The notes under the pieces were generated by a model that worked only from the letters and a program-made list of their open reading frames with translations, had not been told where the DNA came from and did no database searches. From CAYVGO01 sp964450725 (GTDB lineage Bacteria > Bacteroidota > Bacteroidia > Bacteroidales > UBA932): a stretch of 16,679 nucleotides of DNA. Below are positions 14,757 to 16,679 of the stretch, one piece after another. Position 1 is the stretch's first letter. The number at the start of each line of letters is the position of its first letter. Where the stretch lies: assembly GCA_964450725.1 (NCBI GenBank), contig CAYVGO010000052.1, positions 1 to 16,679 on the forward strand, written 5' to 3'. Position numbers and translations under genes: made by a program.

Positions 14757-16610
14757 ATGAAAAAAATAATTTATATTTTATTACTTCTTGTAAGTTTGGT
14801 GGCTTGTATGAAACCATTGCAAGATTTAAATACAAATCCGGAACAATTAGGTTCAACCGATCCTCGTTATATTTTTACAGGAGCCACTTTAAATTGGAAT
14901 AATGCTGCACGTCATGATTTAACCAATAAATATAGTGGAGTTATGCAGTTAATGCAATATGTCGTAGCATCAGGTGGAGCACCTGATGGTATTTACTTTG
15001 ATAATGCAAAAGCGACAGGTACATCTCCCTACACACCTTATTACGACAAATTTTTTGGAGGACAAATTGGATTAAAATTACGCTATTTGGTCAATACGGT
15101 GATTAAATATCATGCTGAAAAAGACAAGTTTAGTGATTTAGCCGCCATTGCAAAAATGTTAGAAGCATACGAAGCATGGTTGATGTTTGATGTTTATGGT
15201 GCTGCTCCTTATACCGAAGCCTTTAAGGTTGACGAAGGGATTAAACTTCCAAAGTATGATTTTTACCAAGATCTTTACAAGCAATTTGATGCTACGGTCA
15301 AACAAAGTGTTGCAGATTTGTCAAGTACCACCAAAGTCGAACAATATCCGTTAGGTAATAATGACTTTTTCTATCAAGGAAATATTAACAAGTGGATAAA
15401 ATTTGGTAATAGTTTAAGAATAAAAATGGCTCAGAGGTTAGAAAAAGCAGATGCTGTACACTATAATAGTGTCATTGATGAGGTATTGACCGATGGACGT
15501 ATTATTTCTAACAATGACGAGTCTTGTGTTTATTATCATCCTAATGACCATAATGATAATACGTCTGACATGGATGCATTAACTTATAATTATGCTGCTT
15601 CACGTGCTTTTGTATCTATGTTGAGAGATAATAATGACCCGCGTCTGGTAATTTTAGTAAGGCCTAATGGTTTTGGCAAGAAAGGAGATGCTATTGGAAC
15701 AAACAGTAAAATTTATAATGATAGGATGGATACTGTATTAAAATATGTACCTACAGCACTTAGTAATCCAATACAATCCAATTGGTTAAAAAGATATGTG
15801 GGTATGTCTGCCAATCCTGATAGTGCATCACATGAGATAACTAATCGACCATATTATACCTATTCATCAATTGGATATTCGGCAAGTTCAAGTGTATCAA
15901 TTCGTGTATCCTCACAAATAGAGAGCCGATTTTATGTAAAAAATGGCGGTAATGCAGGAACAGGAGTAACCGTGAATGATCTTGAAGATAACACATACAG
16001 GCTGTCATCTGAAAAAATCAAATTATTTTCTCCTCAATTAACTTATCCTGAATTGTGTTTTATGATGGCAGAAATTGCGATCAAAGCCGGCAGTGCAAAA
16101 GGTGGAAAAAGTGCAGAAGATTGGTATAAAGAGGGTATCACATCTTCGATGTTACTCTATCAATCATGGGCAGAGCGTACTGGAGTACCTTCTGCCATGA
16201 ATGCGGCAAGTGATAATTACCATCCAATTGAACAGGTTGATATTGATGCTTATTTAGCCCAACCGGATATTTTCCCTGTAACATTGGAAAAAATTATTTC
16301 GCAAGCGTGGGTAGATTTTTATATGCATCCAGAAGAGGCTTGGGCAACATGGAAAAGAACAGGTTTACCCTCATTTAAAACATCACTTGTTGCAGGTAGT
16401 GATATTATTTCAGAAAATGGTGTTGCTTATTTTGAAGAAATTAAAAAATCGGGTAGTACCCTTATTATTCCTCGTCGTGGAGTAGTTCCAAGTCCCAATG
16501 ATGCTAATAGTGAAAACTATAATAAAGCCATTGAAAAATTAACAGCAGACCCAAATTATGGTACTGTTTCGGGCTATACCAAAGGAAGAATTTGGTGGGA
16601 TAAACCGTAA
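14757..16610 (+). CDS. SusD/RagB family outer-membrane lipoprotein (SusD_homolog_2 type)
   Basis: Surface lipoprotein that caps the SusC channel and captures substrate. 617 residues. A lipoprotein signal ends in LVSLVAC with the lipidated cysteine at C17. Right after it comes DLNTNPEQLGSTDPRYIFTGA, the NTNP motif with a leucine/alanine-rich helix typical of the SusD-like_2 subfamily. Helical TPR-like units follow (AAIAKMLEAYEAWLMFDVYG, then KWIKFGNSLRIKMAQRL, then YPELCFMMAEIAIKAG). The late segment EKIISQAWVDFYMHPEEAWATWKRTG and the C-terminal RIIPRRGVV-like part (LIIPRRGVVPSPNDAN) are also typical. The first acidic residue lies several positions after C17, unlike classical Bacteroidota lipoprotein export signals. 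It is the second gene of the operon and is followed by a strong terminator. The substrate is unknown. Confidence 0.93.
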   Translation: MKKIIYILLLLVSLVACMKPLQDLNTNPEQLGSTDPRYIFTGATLNWNNAARHDLTNKYSGVMQLMQYVVASGGAPDGIYFDNAKATGTSPYTPYYDKFFGGQIGLKLRYLVNTVIKYHAEKDKFSDLAAIAKMLEAYEAWLMFDVYGAAPYTEAFKVDEGIKLPKYDFYQDLYKQFDATVKQSVADLSSTTKVEQYPLGNNDFFYQGNINKWIKFGNSLRIKMAQRLEKADAVHYNSVIDEVLTDGRIISNNDESCVYYHPNDHNDNTSDMDALTYNYAASRAFVSMLRDNNDPRLVILVRPNGFGKKGDAIGTNSKIYNDRMDTVLKYVPTALSNPIQSNWLKRYVGMSANPDSASHEITNRPYYTYSSIGYSASSSVSIRVSSQIESRFYVKNGGNAGTGVTVNDLEDNTYRLSSEKIKLFSPQLTYPELCFMMAEIAIKAGSAKGGKSAEDWYKEGITSSMLLYQSWAERTGVPSAMNAASDNYHPIEQVDIDAYLAQPDIFPVTLEKIISQAWVDFYMHPEEAWATWKRTGLPSFKTSLVAGSDIISENGVAYFEEIKKSGSTLIIPRRGVVPSPNDANSENYNKAIEKLTADPNYGTVSGYTKGRIWWDKP

Positions 16611-16630
16611 TACATTTTAAAATATATTAG

Positions 16631-16679
16631 ATAAGGCTGTTCAAAGAGTATTTACAGCGTTGAGCAGCCTTATTATTTT
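16631..16679 (+). terminator. Intrinsic terminator of the susC-susD operon
   Basis: ATAAGGCTG (16631-16639) pairs perfectly with CAGCCTTAT (16665-16673). The stem extends inward by about five more pairs (TTCAA with TTGAG, one G-U), giving about 14 bp around a 15-base loop. TATTATTTT follows. It lies 20 bases after the susD stop and closes a two-gene operon. Confidence 0.87.

Noticed and set aside
1..16679. CRISPR arrays, tRNA or rRNA genes, transposases, phage genes or integrases
   Set aside because: None was seen: no regularly spaced repeats, no cloverleaf-like sequence noticed, and every intact ORF belongs to housekeeping or envelope families.

Overview
The window is AT-rich (about one third G+C by eye) and carries several Bacteroidota hallmarks: a SusC/SusD outer-membrane pair, a TonB-dependent receptor with an N-terminal carboxypeptidase-regulatory-like domain, almost no Shine-Dalgarno sequences, and TAnnTTTG-type -7 promoter elements upstream of many starts. 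A Bacteroidales-like or related Bacteroidota chromosome is the best guess; no 16S or other marker is present to go further.

Left half (1-7825), all on the minus strand. A TonB-dependent receptor runs off the left edge (start at 1810). Upstream of it is a secreted 932-residue M16 zinc peptidase (2114-4912) with its own promoter and a clear intrinsic terminator. Next comes a roughly 690-base stretch without an intact gene that holds decayed coding debris, including what looks like the first 20-odd codons of an AAA/DUF4143-type ATPase. Then follows a two-gene unit, pmbA/tldE-like (start corrected to 7825) and a secreted DUF6340-like protein, 18 bases apart.

Right half (8008-16610), all on the plus strand, divergent from pmbA across a 182-base intergenic region with a promoter for each side. 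First is a compact housekeeping cluster: a tRNA-dihydrouridine synthase, truA (tRNA pseudouridine 38-40 synthase), a small unrecognised protein, and nth (endonuclease III). Two of these modify tRNA and one repairs oxidised bases; their close spacing suggests co-transcription. A 566-base intergenic region then holds terminators, a tiny possible ORF, a well-formed promoter and a perfect 9-bp inverted repeat at the predicted transcription start. After it comes a susC/susD pair (11337-16610) closed by a strong terminator. The SusC-like protein is the TonB-driven outer-membrane channel and the SusD-like lipoprotein its surface lid; the substrate cannot be read from the sequence, since no glycoside hydrolase, peptidase or regulator is attached.

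I see no previously undescribed multi-gene system. The features most worth a second look are the control region in front of susC, the pseudogene debris at 5040-5581, and the pmbA/tldE-like gene that stands without an adjacent tldD.
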